Origin: Stemphylium vesicarium
Lineage: Eukaryota > Ascomycota > Dothideomycetes > Pleosporales > Pleosporaceae
Reading direction: 5' to 3'
Assembly: GCA_004380135.1 (NCBI GenBank)
Contig: QXCR01000086.1
Coordinates: 1 to 64,000, forward strand
Length of the DNA stretch: 64,000 nucleotides
Shown: in pieces, positions 53,366 to 63,041 of the stretch
How positions within the stretch are numbered: position 1 is the stretch's first letter
How the letters are laid out: each line of letters starts with the position of its first letter
The notes under the pieces: model-generated
Told to the model about the DNA's origin: nothing
Database searches by the model: none
Seen by the model: the letters and a program-made list of their open reading frames with translations, nothing else
Made by a program: the position numbers and the translations under genes

Positions 53366-54346
53366 ATGAAATTTGCCTACTCCTTCCTCATCGCACTTAC
53401 CAACATCCTCTCAGTCTCGGCCTCAGCCTCAGCCTCACCACCATCGCAACATCCACCACCTCCACCTGCAAACCCCATTAACACCACAATGCCACCCACA
53501 GAACCCTGGAACCAAACAGGAGGATTCTACTACACCAACAACGACATAAACCTCTACTACACCATAGAGGGCAACGGCGCCCCGATCCTCCTCCTCCACG
53601 GCTGGACCTGCGACCAAAGTGACTGGGTATTCCAAGTCCCGTTTCTCCTCGACCACGGCTTCCAAGTCATAAGCATCGACCAGCGCGGCCACGGTCGCAG
53701 TTCCGCTCCCGAACCAGCATCGTATGACCCCGTAACGCTTGCCTCGGACGCCGCAGCCCTGCTTTCGCACCTCAGCGTCGGAAACTCCACCTCCCGAGGC
53801 GCAGCAATCGTAATGGGACACAGCCTAGGCGGCGTCGTTGCATCCGAACTTGCCTTTCGGCACCCAAGCTTCGTCAAAGCACTTGTGCTTGTTGATCCGG
53901 CGTATTACATAGACACAGCCCCCTTCACGCCTATTATCGACATGGTGAAAAACGTGTCTGTCGACACGGCGCCTTTTGTCGTTGGCACTATCATCGCATC
54001 ACTCGAGGCCAGCGTGTCGCAGAGGCCGGCTTGGATGGGCGTCTGGCGGCTGCATAGGGTGTGGGGTATGTCTGGGTACATTGTCACTGCTGTTATCGAG
54101 CAGCTTAACGGGTTTCTGACTCAGTGGACGTCTGCTGTGGAGTATAGGACGCAGCGGAAGGGCGTCCCAAAGTTGGTTACGGTTGCGGCGCAGAGCTCGG
54201 CGGATTTCGAGAGGAGCGTTGGATTGGCGGACGAAGATAGGGTCGAGGTAGTGGATGGTGGGCACTGGCTCTTCCAGGTTAATGAGACGAGGTTTAACGG
54301 TATTGTTGAGGAGTGGTTTACGGCGAGAGGTTATCTTGAGGGTTAG
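53366..54346 (+). CDS. Secreted-type alpha/beta hydrolase
   Basis: An intronless frame of 326 aa. A hydrophobic N-terminus (MKFAYSFLIALTNILSVSA) is a likely signal peptide, followed by a Pro/Ser-rich linker. The hydrolase fold has PILLLHGWTCDQSDW (oxyanion loop), VISIDQRGHGRSS, the nucleophile elbow IVMGHSLGGVVASELA and the late His in VEVVDGGHWLFQV; the acid is probably in the ADEDRVE region. The fold matches epoxide-hydrolase or haloperoxidase-like enzymes, but the substrate cannot be inferred. Two or more N-glycosylation sequons support export. The start is the first ATG and fits the signal peptide. Confidence 0.85.
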   Translation: MKFAYSFLIALTNILSVSASASASPPSQHPPPPPANPINTTMPPTEPWNQTGGFYYTNNDINLYYTIEGNGAPILLLHGWTCDQSDWVFQVPFLLDHGFQVISIDQRGHGRSSAPEPASYDPVTLASDAAALLSHLSVGNSTSRGAAIVMGHSLGGVVASELAFRHPSFVKALVLVDPAYYIDTAPFTPIIDMVKNVSVDTAPFVVGTIIASLEASVSQRPAWMGVWRLHRVWGMSGYIVTAVIEQLNGFLTQWTSAVEYRTQRKGVPKLVTVAAQSSADFERSVGLADEDRVEVVDGGHWLFQVNETRFNGIVEEWFTARGYLEG

Positions 54347-54683
54347 GTTAGGGCTGATGCTGGTGCGATGGAGGAACTGGAGAGGAATGGTCTAAAAGGG
54401 TATTTGGCGCGTTGATAGCGTGAAAGGGCGGAAAAGAGGGAGAACAGACCGGGAGGATGTTCTGACCTCATTATATTTAATCTACCATTTTGATATGGTT
54501 AGACAATTGCATAACTCACAATGTGAGAAGTGATGGCGGAAGCATACGCATACTTTGACTAAAAGATCTTCATTATCCTTTTCCGTGCATCTAATATACA
54601 AAGCGCGGATATATTCCCGCCAGATCGCGTCATTGAGACGACCTCACCCTCTTAACCACGCACATTCACCCCTCCAAACCCCA
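54347..54683. other. Convergent 3' region, no gene seen
   Basis: This lies between the stops of two converging genes, with AT-rich stretches near 54470-54500 suitable for polyadenylation. Confidence 0.5.
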
Positions 54684-56354
54684 CTATGCCGAACGGCCAG
54701 TCCTTGCCTTCTTCCTATCAAAATCCACAATGCCCCTTTTGCGATGATTCTGCGCCGTCTTCCACCGCACATAAAGCATGATAGCGTCTTTCAATCCCAC
54801 AAACATGCATCCACCAACGATACTACGACCCCAGCGCGTTTGTAAGAAACCCGTTGGTTTACCTACATCGCCGACTTTACCACCGTTGCTGAGCCAACCT
54901 CCAAGCCAAGAGACAGCTGGGCTGCCCGTTGCAGGGGTGACCCAGGATGAGGGCAAGCTATGTCTGAGCAGCTCACCCATAGCGGCGGCTATGGTTGGGA
55001 AGATGAGAGCGCCGAGAATGGTGTCTGCGAGGGAGGTGGTGGAGAAAGTAACGCCGCGTTCACGTCTCACGCGTCGGGGACGTTGAGCTGGTGGTTGCAT
55101 CGGTACATTTGGAGGGGGTGCTGGATTGAGCTGAGGTCCGACGTTAATAAGTTCCGGCATCTCAGCATCCTCCTCATCGTCACTGGCATCTTGTCCCTGC
55201 TCCGGCTCATTTGCAAGTGGCTCAGGTGGATTTTCAGGCGCGTCGTTGTTGTCCGCATCGCCTCCGTTCCAATCGGTGAAAATGTCAAAGTCCAGCTCGA
55301 TCTCTACTTCTTCCACGTCCGCATCGCCTTCGTGGTCGTGTATGTGGTCGTGATCGTCTTGGATCTGGCCGTCGGCGCTTGTATCTTCACCCGCTCGAGG
55401 TTGTATCTCTTTGAGCCACTGTTGCTCTCGCGGTAACCATACGCGCTCGTAGTATGCGTTATACATGCCCCGAATGTAGGGTAAGGCGGCGAAAGAGAAA
55501 GCAGCGCTTGGTGGCCACTCGAGTTGTAGCATTTCGTCATTTGGCTGGCCTGAGCTGACGAAGAAGATGAGGGGTAGAAATGGTAGGAACGAGTCGGCGA
55601 ATGACGTCCTACTAGCGACGAGCACTGTGGGAATCAGAGGTAGTCCAAGATCCAGCCTCCAATGTTGCCTCAAATGTTCGAGCCATTGCATAACAACCGA
55701 GTTTACGCGTCGATCTGGCGTCTCATATAATGGACCGAGGATTTGTAGCGCGTCTTCAGTACCGAAGATTTGGTATATTGTGGCCGTTCCCGAAAGCGTC
55801 AAAGTCGAGTACAGTGCAGTACCTGTCACTAGCGCGAACCCAGGGAGTAACAAGCTGCCTGCCAGACGCTCGATACCGCGCACCGCGTCTACAACATAAC
55901 TCCGCGGTCGCTGTAACTTGATCTCGCTCTTGCACTGCGGACACAGTATCTTCCCCGCAGACGTGCCAGCCCGCCGCCGTACGTTGGGTGCCTCCATGTC
56001 TGCTATCCAGTCCAGTAGACACTTCTCGTGCGCCACCAGAGAACAAGCGCAAGGGTTCTTCCACTCTGATGTTGTTTCGTCATCCTCTGTCTCATCGTTG
56101 AAACAGATCCAGCACTTGCGCGGGTCGTCCTCTTGTTGTGGCGCTGCATGCTGGGCGGGTGCCTCTTTCTGTTCCTGCGGTGCGGATGTGGCTCCTTGCG
56201 CAGGCGGAGTATTCAGCAAGAGCGTTTGTGAGTCTATCGATTGACTTGAAAGGCTATTCGTTCGATCGGCGTGATCTTGCTGTGGGGATGAGGACTCGGC
56301 GGGCTGGGAGGGTCTATGTTGCGACGTGGGGCGCTGAGGAGGTAGAGACGCCAT
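54684..56354 (-). CDS. RING-CH (MARCH-type) membrane ubiquitin ligase
   Basis: A single exon of 556 aa from ATG 56354 (MASLPPQRPTSQ). A disordered Gln/Ser/Pro N-terminus precedes a RING-CH finger at about 80-145: KCWICFNDETEDDE, then WKNPCACSLVAHEKCLLDW and ILCPQCKSEI, the C4HC3 order. Hydrophobic segments follow (LLLPGFALVTGTALYSTL; PFLPLIFFVSSG). A His/Asp/Glu-rich acidic insert (about 330-430) separates them from C-terminal membrane segments around ADTILGALIFPTIAAAMG and GGCMFVGLKDAIMLYV. MARCH proteins are membrane E3 ligases of ER, mitochondria or endosomes; the location here is not evident. The frame extends upstream to 56462, but the internal Met begins the expected type of N-terminus. 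Confidence 0.85.
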   Translation of the reverse strand: MASLPPQRPTSQHRPSQPAESSSPQQDHADRTNSLSSQSIDSQTLLLNTPPAQGATSAPQEQKEAPAQHAAPQQEDDPRKCWICFNDETEDDETTSEWKNPCACSLVAHEKCLLDWIADMEAPNVRRRAGTSAGKILCPQCKSEIKLQRPRSYVVDAVRGIERLAGSLLLPGFALVTGTALYSTLTLSGTATIYQIFGTEDALQILGPLYETPDRRVNSVVMQWLEHLRQHWRLDLGLPLIPTVLVASRTSFADSFLPFLPLIFFVSSGQPNDEMLQLEWPPSAAFSFAALPYIRGMYNAYYERVWLPREQQWLKEIQPRAGEDTSADGQIQDDHDHIHDHEGDADVEEVEIELDFDIFTDWNGGDADNNDAPENPPEPLANEPEQGQDASDDEEDAEMPELINVGPQLNPAPPPNVPMQPPAQRPRRVRRERGVTFSTTSLADTILGALIFPTIAAAMGELLRHSLPSSWVTPATGSPAVSWLGGWLSNGGKVGDVGKPTGFLQTRWGRSIVGGCMFVGLKDAIMLYVRWKTAQNHRKRGIVDFDRKKARTGRSA

Positions 56355-56777
56355 CTTGGGCGTGCGATGGCCGAGCTGAGGTGGGAGGGTTTCACGTCTC
56401 GTGTTTGTATGAGGGATGAATAGTCGGAAACAGATATAAGAATGCAAAACGCGAAGGAACAAGTCACAGGCGGCTCACGACCGCGGAGTGGAGCGATGTT
56501 GGAGCTAGCTCGGTGTTTGTTGATTAGAGTTCCCGAGGATCTGCAAGACGTCACCAAACCTTGACATGGCGCTGCCAAGACCGCGCACGTGTGCATGAAC
56601 GTCAACCGCGCATTTCGATCATTTAAACACCAACGCAATACATGAACCAGAGTGCTAGAACTTTACATCGTGAGGTGAATCATGTCTCTGATCCGGATAG
56701 TAGCGTGTTCCTGCAATTCACCCGCTCTTCCATCTGCAATCAATTTGTAGCTTAGCAGCACCCAAATTCCCAAGAGC
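56355..56777. other. Intergenic, no gene seen
   Basis: This holds the promoter of the RING-CH gene and the 3' side of the next gene. No coding signal. Confidence 0.5.
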
Positions 56778-57908
56778 CTACTTGTCTCTCACAAAAGGTA
56801 TCGCAGGTGGTAGGTGTTGACGTGGCACAGTCGGCGGATAGAACCGAGTTTGTCCCTAAGACTGTCAGCCTCAATAACTGCGTATCAATCGAATCCGCAC
56901 ATAACAACTCACCGAATACCATTTTCCCACATCAACCGGCTCACCCATAGTGGTGTACACAAAGCGACTGTCGTGGTAGTATACGCGTGTATCTGGCGGA
57001 GGGTGAGGGTAAAGGCCTGGCGGAGGATAAGGACTGGGAGGACCATGGAGGCCAGGAGGACCGTATACCCACTGCTGTCCCGGCGTCGCTGAGCGTGCGG
57101 GCGGCGCAAAAGGAGCTGGAGAGCCCGTAGCCGGAGAGCCTGTAGTATCAAACGCAGACGGGCTATGCTCACGGGTATGGGCGATATGGCGAGGTAGCTT
57201 GGCGAGCTGTTCGTTGACGAGGTTGCGGTGCATGGCTGTCTCGGGGGAAGCGCTGCGGACGGTGGGCTGGTATGCGACTGAAGCACCAGGCACTTCCTCG
57301 GGGGCGGCCTCGCACGGGCTCTGGCGAGCAGAAAGTGCGTGTGGCTCTTCTTCGTGCAAGTCCGGCTCCTGTTGACGTGCTGGTGATGTTACAGCATGGA
57401 GAACTGGCTCGGGTGAAGTATCGACTTCGTCCAGGCGCCAGTGGGAGGTAACACTGTCGACATCCGAGAGGCTCTTGTAGCTGCACCAGTCGTCATCTTC
57501 CTCTGCCATATCTTCTCCTTCATCTTCTGCATCCTCTTCCCGTCGCATCTCCGCACTCTTCCCACTGTCCACAGCACCCATATCCTTCACTCCTCCACCA
57601 CCACCATTACCCCCTTCCTTTCCGCCCTTCTGCCCCCCTCGCTTAAAAACCCTCACGTACCCCTCCAAACCAACACACTCAATCTCAAAATGCTCAATGG
57701 GGGGATAGTACCTTACCGGAACGACATCAGGATCGACCTGAACCCCATCCTTCTTCAAGCACTCACTACAATCAGCGCAGGTGCTCTCAAGTAAGAACTT
57801 GTGGTGCGATTCGAAAAGACCCGGGCAGCCTTCGTGTGCGCAGTGGTACTGAACGACACAGTGCTGGCGGCGGTTCTCCGGATGGGAGTTGAAGAAGACG
57901 ATGCACAT
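56778..57908 (-). CDS. Uncharacterised protein with Cys/His-rich N-terminus
   Basis: Exons 57908-56913 and 56855-56778 join across a 57-nt intron (GTGAGT, CTGAC, TTAG) to give 357 aa. The join adds GQTRFYPPTVPRQHLPP to DVGKWYS. The N-terminus MCIVFFNSHPENRRQHCVVQ is followed by YHCAHEGCPGLFESHH and CADCSECLKK, a cluster of Cys and His that could bind zinc. A Gly/Lys linker, an acidic stretch and a long Pro/Ser/Tyr-rich disordered tail make up the rest. The family is unknown to me. The N-terminal layout recalls small secreted or nuclear fungal proteins with a zinc-binding start, but no function is claimed. Confidence 0.75.
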
Positions 57909-58284
57909 TGCGGCGGCGATGAACGTGTCGGCTTGGCGTGAGACTGTGAACTGGGACTCGGGCGCGAGATTTGGAGAGTAAGGGAAAAGAACGAGACGGT
58001 GTTGCGACGGAGTGCTACAGGAGAAAAGTGTTGTTGGAATTGCAATGTCGCTTATACAAGGGTCTGCGAGAGCAAACGCCCGGTGAAGATGGATTACAAC
58101 AACAGATACGACGCGTTGTTATTTTCAGATGGGGTTTGTGTGCGCTAAACCCTGATTCACTCCATCGTGAAAGGCGCAAAAACAGACAGCGTCAACATAG
58201 TCGATGCCATCGCTTTGGAAAAGATACTCGTAGCGTAAACTATGTTCATCCACCCACGCATATCCAGACAACAGCCGCACCGCC
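57909..58284. other. Intergenic, no gene seen
   Basis: Promoter side of the Cys/His-rich protein gene and 3' side of TANGO2. Confidence 0.5.
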
Positions 58285-59293
58285 TCACCACCCCTCAATC
58301 TCATACTCAAACAGCCTATCCTCCTTGCCTTTCTGGATCGGCCTCGCCTCGCCATCATAAAACGTCCTCTCGAAATACGTAACCTTGCCCTGCTGATCAC
58401 ACAACACAACAATACTCTTCTGCGTACCATAGCACCCACTCGTAGCATCCACCGCCTTATTCTTAACCACATCCCCAACCTCATGCGCAGGCATCTTGTG
58501 CTCGTCCAGATGATCCCTTCCAATCGCCGGGATGAAGACGCTGTGGCGGAGCTGATTGAGGTACATGTCCCACTCCTCATTCTCCTTCTTCTGCGGCATG
58601 GTGTTCGTGCTCAGGATATCCAGAAGGCGATGAATCAGTTGATCGCGGGATTCCTGCGCCGCGACGGATGCGGCGACACCAGTGCGCGTCCAGTATTCGC
58701 CGTTGATAACTTTGGGCCAGGAGCGGTCGCTGTACGCGGCGTTGCTGAGGGCTTTTGTTTCGCCCGGCCCTTGGAGGAGATGAATCACGCCTTCGATGTC
58801 TGGGGTGCGGTTGCTGACGATGGAAAGTCCTTTTCCGGATCTTTTGATGACGTCCTGGATGAAGCCGTAACAGAGTGAGAAGCCGCCAACGCCTTCGACG
58901 CCGTCTCCTTCGATCATTCGCTTTGCAAAGTCGTCTGTGCTTTCTTTCTTCGAGGGATCGCTTTTTAACCATGCATTTGGGATGACGCCTCTGCTTCGGG
59001 CGCCATCAACGATGGATTGGTCTTCTTCGCGGTAATTGGTTAGTACGGCGATGCGGCCTTGCCGTGTGACACCTAGCCAGGTGCCGTGTGCTGGGCGGTG
59101 GAGGTCGTATCCGCCCAGCACTTGCGAGTCTGGTGATGGCCACCATGTCGCTTCTGCGGTTGGGCGATGAAGGTATTCCTGCAATGATGTTGGTCTCAAG
59201 GTTGGGGACTCAATACGAAGGACATACATCTCTGTTGTTCAGCAATATGAATGGGTAATCTGGATGTGCGGTGGTCAGAATAGCGATGCACAT
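58285..59293 (-). CDS. TANGO2: TANGO2/NRDE family protein
   Basis: Exons 59293-59228 and 59178-58285 join across a 49-nt intron (GTATGT...GCAG) to give 319 aa. The first exon encodes MCIAILTTAHPDYPFILLNN, and the join restores the NRDE signature as NNRDEYLHRPT. Downstream are TWLGVTRQGRIAVLTNYREE, FSLCYGFIQ and GVIHLLQGPGETKALSNA, all typical of the family. Cys2 could be the exposed N-terminal nucleophile after Met removal, as in Ntn-like folds. TANGO2 proteins are linked to Golgi organisation, lipid and haem handling; the biochemical activity is unsettled. An apparent Met at 59229 lies inside the intron and is not the start. Confidence 0.93.
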
Positions 59294-60003
59294 TTCGATG
59301 TTTGGATATTGCGAGTTCTGAGAAAACCTCGCAGAATCAAGCAAGATGGAGTTCTGGTGTCGTGTTCTGTGGCGTTGTATATTTCGGAAAGTAACGGGTT
59401 AGACAGCAAGGTTTTTTTACCGAATGCAGAGCAGGCGGTGTGAATGAATGCCAACAAGTGCCTTCAACGCTCACTCATATACGTGGTTCCAAAAGCCCAC
59501 AGCGTGGAGCGAGGTGGGACGATGGAACGATACATGTCGAGGCGAAACCCGCGACCCGAGGCGCAGTCTGCGCCTTGTGACTGTAAGAAAAGGCGACCTC
59601 GGGTCAACACCTAGGCGAAGCGCAGGGTGTTCCGAACCCTACGCAAAGTTTATTGCATGATGCAGCGGTTATTCAGTCGTTCAGAATGAGTCCGATGAGA
59701 GTAGCAACCTAATAGAAAAGTCACACAGCATGACTGTCTAATGTTCATGCAGCGGAGTACCACGGAAGTGTCCAAAAGCGATCATTCACGTGCGCATCCA
59801 CTAGCCCCCACACGCTTGTCCCGCCCACCCTCGAGCTAGGATCCCTGCCAGACGTCAACATCCGGCTACACCTTCCTCTGCACAGCATCAACATCAGCCC
59901 TGCATTCAATCCACCCTCCAAATCCTTCACCACCGACGACAGCAGAGTATCTAGCCTCCACTACAAACACCCGGAGTCACTACATCTCTCCGCCACCGCC
60001 ACA
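59294..60003. other. Divergent intergenic region with a nested hairpin
   Basis: This lies between the TANGO2 start and the DUF4870-type gene start. It holds the inverted repeats at 59553-59605 and no supportable coding frame. Confidence 0.5.
59553..59605. repeat. Nested inverted repeats (potential stem-loop)
   Basis: GACCCGAGG at 59553-59561 is exactly complementary to CCTCGGGTC at 59597-59605. Inside, GGCGCA and TGCGCC at 59560-59574 form a second 6-bp inverted repeat around GTC; the two stems share GG and would be alternatives or partly stacked. Confidence 0.6.
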
Positions 60004-60683
60004 ATGGCAGCGAACTTCGCTCCCTACCAAGACATCCCCGAGTCCTCCCGCGCTCTCTCTCCAACCCTGCACTCACCACGTACTTCTATCGATCGCACCC
60101 GCACCTCCATCGACCGCACCCGCATTGTCGCATCGCCGCCAACCCGCGCCTACGACCACCAAGACTACTTCCAGGGCCAATCGCCCATCTCCCCGCCCAC
60201 GGAACCAGAAACAGAGCGCATAGCATGGGACCAGCCCTCGCGCGCCACGGGTTTCGGGCGTTCGCGCGAGGACGTCGACATGTTTACTACGTCGCTGGGG
60301 TGGCGCCTCGACTACGAAGCATGTCTTGCGTATCTGCTGCTGCCGCCGGCGGGGGGCGTGCTGCTGCTCATGTTTGAGCATCAGAGCGATTACGTGCGGT
60401 TTCATGCGTGGCAGAGTAGTTTGCTGTTTGCATTTATTTTCGTGGTGCATGTCATATTCAGCTGGTCGAGCTTTATCTCTTGGTTGATGTTTGTGGGGGA
60501 TGTGGGGCTGATTGGGTGGTTGACGTGGAAAACGTATGTTGATGGTGAGTTTCTCCTGGGCTTTTCTAAACAGAGTGGTTGATGCAGGGTTTGCTAATGT
60601 TTATGTGATTAGCCGCGACGCTCGACCGATATGAAGTGCCGTTCTTCGGATCGCTGGCGAGCTCCATACTCGACGACGAATGA
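60004..60683 (+). CDS. Small membrane protein of the DUF4870/UPF0132 type
   Basis: Exons 60004-60544 and 60613-60683 join across a 68-nt intron (GTGAGT...TTAG) to give 203 aa. The N-terminal 95 residues are disordered and contain a duplicated RTSIDRTR unit. Three hydrophobic segments follow: ACLAYLLLPPAGGVLLLMF, then SLLFAFIFVVHVIFSW and FVGDVGLIGWLTWKTYVD. EHQSDYVRFHAWQSSLLF between the first two is the hallmark of the family (S-D-x-V-R-F-H-A-x-Q-S). The C-terminus DRYEVPFFGSLASSILDDE is soluble. Location and function are not established for fungal members. Confidence 0.87.
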
Positions 60684-60880
60684 TGGGATATGAAGTCATG
60701 GATTCTTATGCGGATATGGGAGTTAACTTGCAACACAGCATGGAGTTCATGGAGCATTTTTAAGGCGTTGGAATTGTTTGGCCATTATCCGTAATTGATA
60801 GACTACAGGCACGACCTCCATCGCTTGGAGACATGCCCTAATACAGCTTGCGCTCCTCGGTCCAGAAGTGCCTCCTGGCT

Positions 60881-61955
60881 TCATCCAAACCTCTCCTGTG
60901 CAATCTGCCTCAAAAATTCCATCGTTTTCCCCTCCTTCTCCCGCCTCTCCGCTAACCGTTCATTCCGCTCCGCCTCCCTCGCCCTCGCAATCTCTTCGCG
61001 CCGTATCTCCCTCTCGTTCTTCTGCCGCTCCTGCTCCTTCTTCTTCTTTTTGTAGTTGTCGATGCCATCGTCGCCCATGAGGTCTGATTCTGCTACATCT
61101 GCTTCACCAGACTCTTTGGCGTCGCGGAAGGACTGGAGGGTCGAGGTTGTCTCGCGCTTCTTTTCCAATTGTCGCTCTCGGCTTCCGGGGTCAGCGCGCG
61201 GGGCGAGCTCGTCGAGACGCTCTTTCTGCGCTTGACGATCCGTCTTGCGCGCATACCGCATATCATCCACATAGTCGGATTGCCCCCGAGCTCGATCTTC
61301 ATCGCGCAGCTCGTTGCGGTGGGTCAAGTCGTCAATCTTTGGTATCCTTGGGCCGTGACCAGGGTGTCGCGCAAGATCCGTCGGAGGCGCCGGGCCAAAA
61401 TCATCATCGCTCTCGTCTTCTAGATCTTCTTTGGGGGCGTAGCTAGGCGACTCGCGTTTCACAGGCGCGCGAGGCGAGGACGCGCGATAGGACTGTACGG
61501 TTTCCTGGGCTGTCTTGAGCATGGATGGGTCGTACCAGCTTCGGGCCAGCTCTCCGCGGTTCCTACAATGTCAGCTTTTGTGATTCTTCGTCTTCTTTGG
61601 TGTGCGCATACCATCGGCTGACGAAGCTCTTCCATCGTCCTTTTACTTCCCGCTCGTCCAGGTCGTCTAGTTGTATCGACTTTTGTATATCCAGGTACGA
61701 TTGGAACAGCGGTCGGTACTCGTCGTACTGGCGCTTTGATAACTGCTTCGCTTTGTACGGTAAATCTACGGGCTTTGGCGCTGGTGAACGCGAGCGCCGT
61801 CGCTTGTGTCGGTGGCCGTCATCGTCGCGGCGCGGAGAGCGTGAGCGGTGCGAGCGATGGTGTCGCTTGTGGGTTCGCGCATCATCAACCCGAGGCTCTG
61901 CCCGGGGTGGGAGTTGCGCGTTGGATTCTTCGGGTGTCCAGCTGCGACGCGGCAT
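60881..61955 (-). CDS. RS-rich conserved nuclear protein (HEL117-annotated type)
   Basis: Exons 61955-61612 and 61562-60881 join across a 49-nt intron (GTATGC, GCTGAC, GTAG) to give 341 aa. The start MPRRSWTPEES leads into a His/Arg/Ser-rich region with RSRSPRR and RRRSRSP. The conserved core is LPYKAKQLSKRQYDEYRPLF, then SYLDIQKSIQLDDLDEREVK and GRWKSFVSRWNRGELARSWY, where the intron restores the WNRGEL join. The C-terminal third is a long charged helix (KKKKKEQERQKNEREIRREE). Aspergillus relatives are annotated HEL117 without a helicase domain. RS motifs suggest a splicing-linked nuclear role and a possible SRPK substrate, but this is inference. Confidence 0.85.
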
Positions 61956-63041
61956 TGTTGGTGCAGAATTAGTGGAGCGCAAGTGAGAGAAGTCCACATG
62001 TTGGCGCGGACCTTTTCCGCTATGGCTAGACCGAGCTTGGGCTATCTACTGAATTCCCACAGTTTCTAAATCGTACATGCGGTCCGTCCCTGGCCCTCTC
62101 CAGTCGGTGCTATGTCATTTACAATCTATCTCTGGACGACTATCCGATTTCCATCCAATCCTGATCTTTGCCCATTATCCCAACGCCCCGCTGCATCGTA
62201 GATAACGGTTAGGTCGGAGCTATCCACATCCATCGCGTTCCCACGCAAACCACACGATTGATTCGACCAGGGCATTGCCACATCCGAAAGTCCTGACTCC
62301 CCTCGAACGACACAAAAGTTCGACGATCGCATTTGTACAATGCAATCGATGCGCGCAAAAAATGTGCGCCGATCTCGCAGTTTCCTTCCGGTCTCCGGAT
62401 CTGGCCAGCGTTAATGACTCAACTTCCATATTGTTTGCACCCTGTGTCTACCGCCGAGGTTGACGGTGCGCAAGAAATCGCCATGCGATAAAGAGATACG
62501 GAATGAAAGTGATCAGAAGAATGACGATTGCAATTATGGCTTCATGGGACAGGGTCGCCATGACTGAGTCGCTTGTTTCTGTTGATTTCAATTGAGCTTT
62601 GATGCTGCACAAGCTCGACATGAAAGCCCATCTTATCTTGCCTAGCATTCAGACTTCTGAGTTGCTAAGCCTTTATGGGATAACTGATTCAGAGGTATTC
62701 TAATTTCGCACAATTGGCTACGCACTTTGTTGCTGCACCATACGGAGGCCTTGAGTCTTGTGTTCCCAGGACTCGGATTTTGGGATGGCTCAGCCTGCAC
62801 GAATTAGCTCGTCCGGCAATCTTCAGATTTTGCATGATTGGCTGCGCATCCCAAGGTCGCATAATCAGCCGGGAAATCTCAACGCACCCACTGTCATTCG
62901 TTACAGAGGCGAGCTTCCACCCACGTGTGGCACTGAGAGCAGTCTCAGCTTCGTCACTTTACGCTTCGTGTTTTTCGGATGTTGTCCATCATCCCCCCTC
63001 ACCCGAACAAACTATCCACTGCTCTTAACACTAAGATCAAT
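61956..63041. other. Intergenic, one doubtful small ORF
   Basis: Apart from the small membrane ORF at 62448-62561, listed separately with low confidence, no coding frame is convincing. The last 100 bases before 63042 are C-rich and should be the promoter or leader of the Clr5-domain gene. Confidence 0.45.
62448..62561 (-). CDS. Possible 37-aa single-span membrane peptide
   Basis: From ATG 62561 the frame reads MATLSHEAIIAIVILLITF, then IPYLFIAWRFLAHRQPRR and stop. One strong hydrophobic helix with a basic C-terminal end is a plausible tail-anchored or small integral membrane peptide, or the first exon of a longer gene, with no downstream exon evident. The frame is open up to 62648. Kept as doubtful. 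Confidence 0.25.
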   Translation of the reverse strand: MATLSHEAIIAIVILLITFIPYLFIAWRFLAHRQPRR

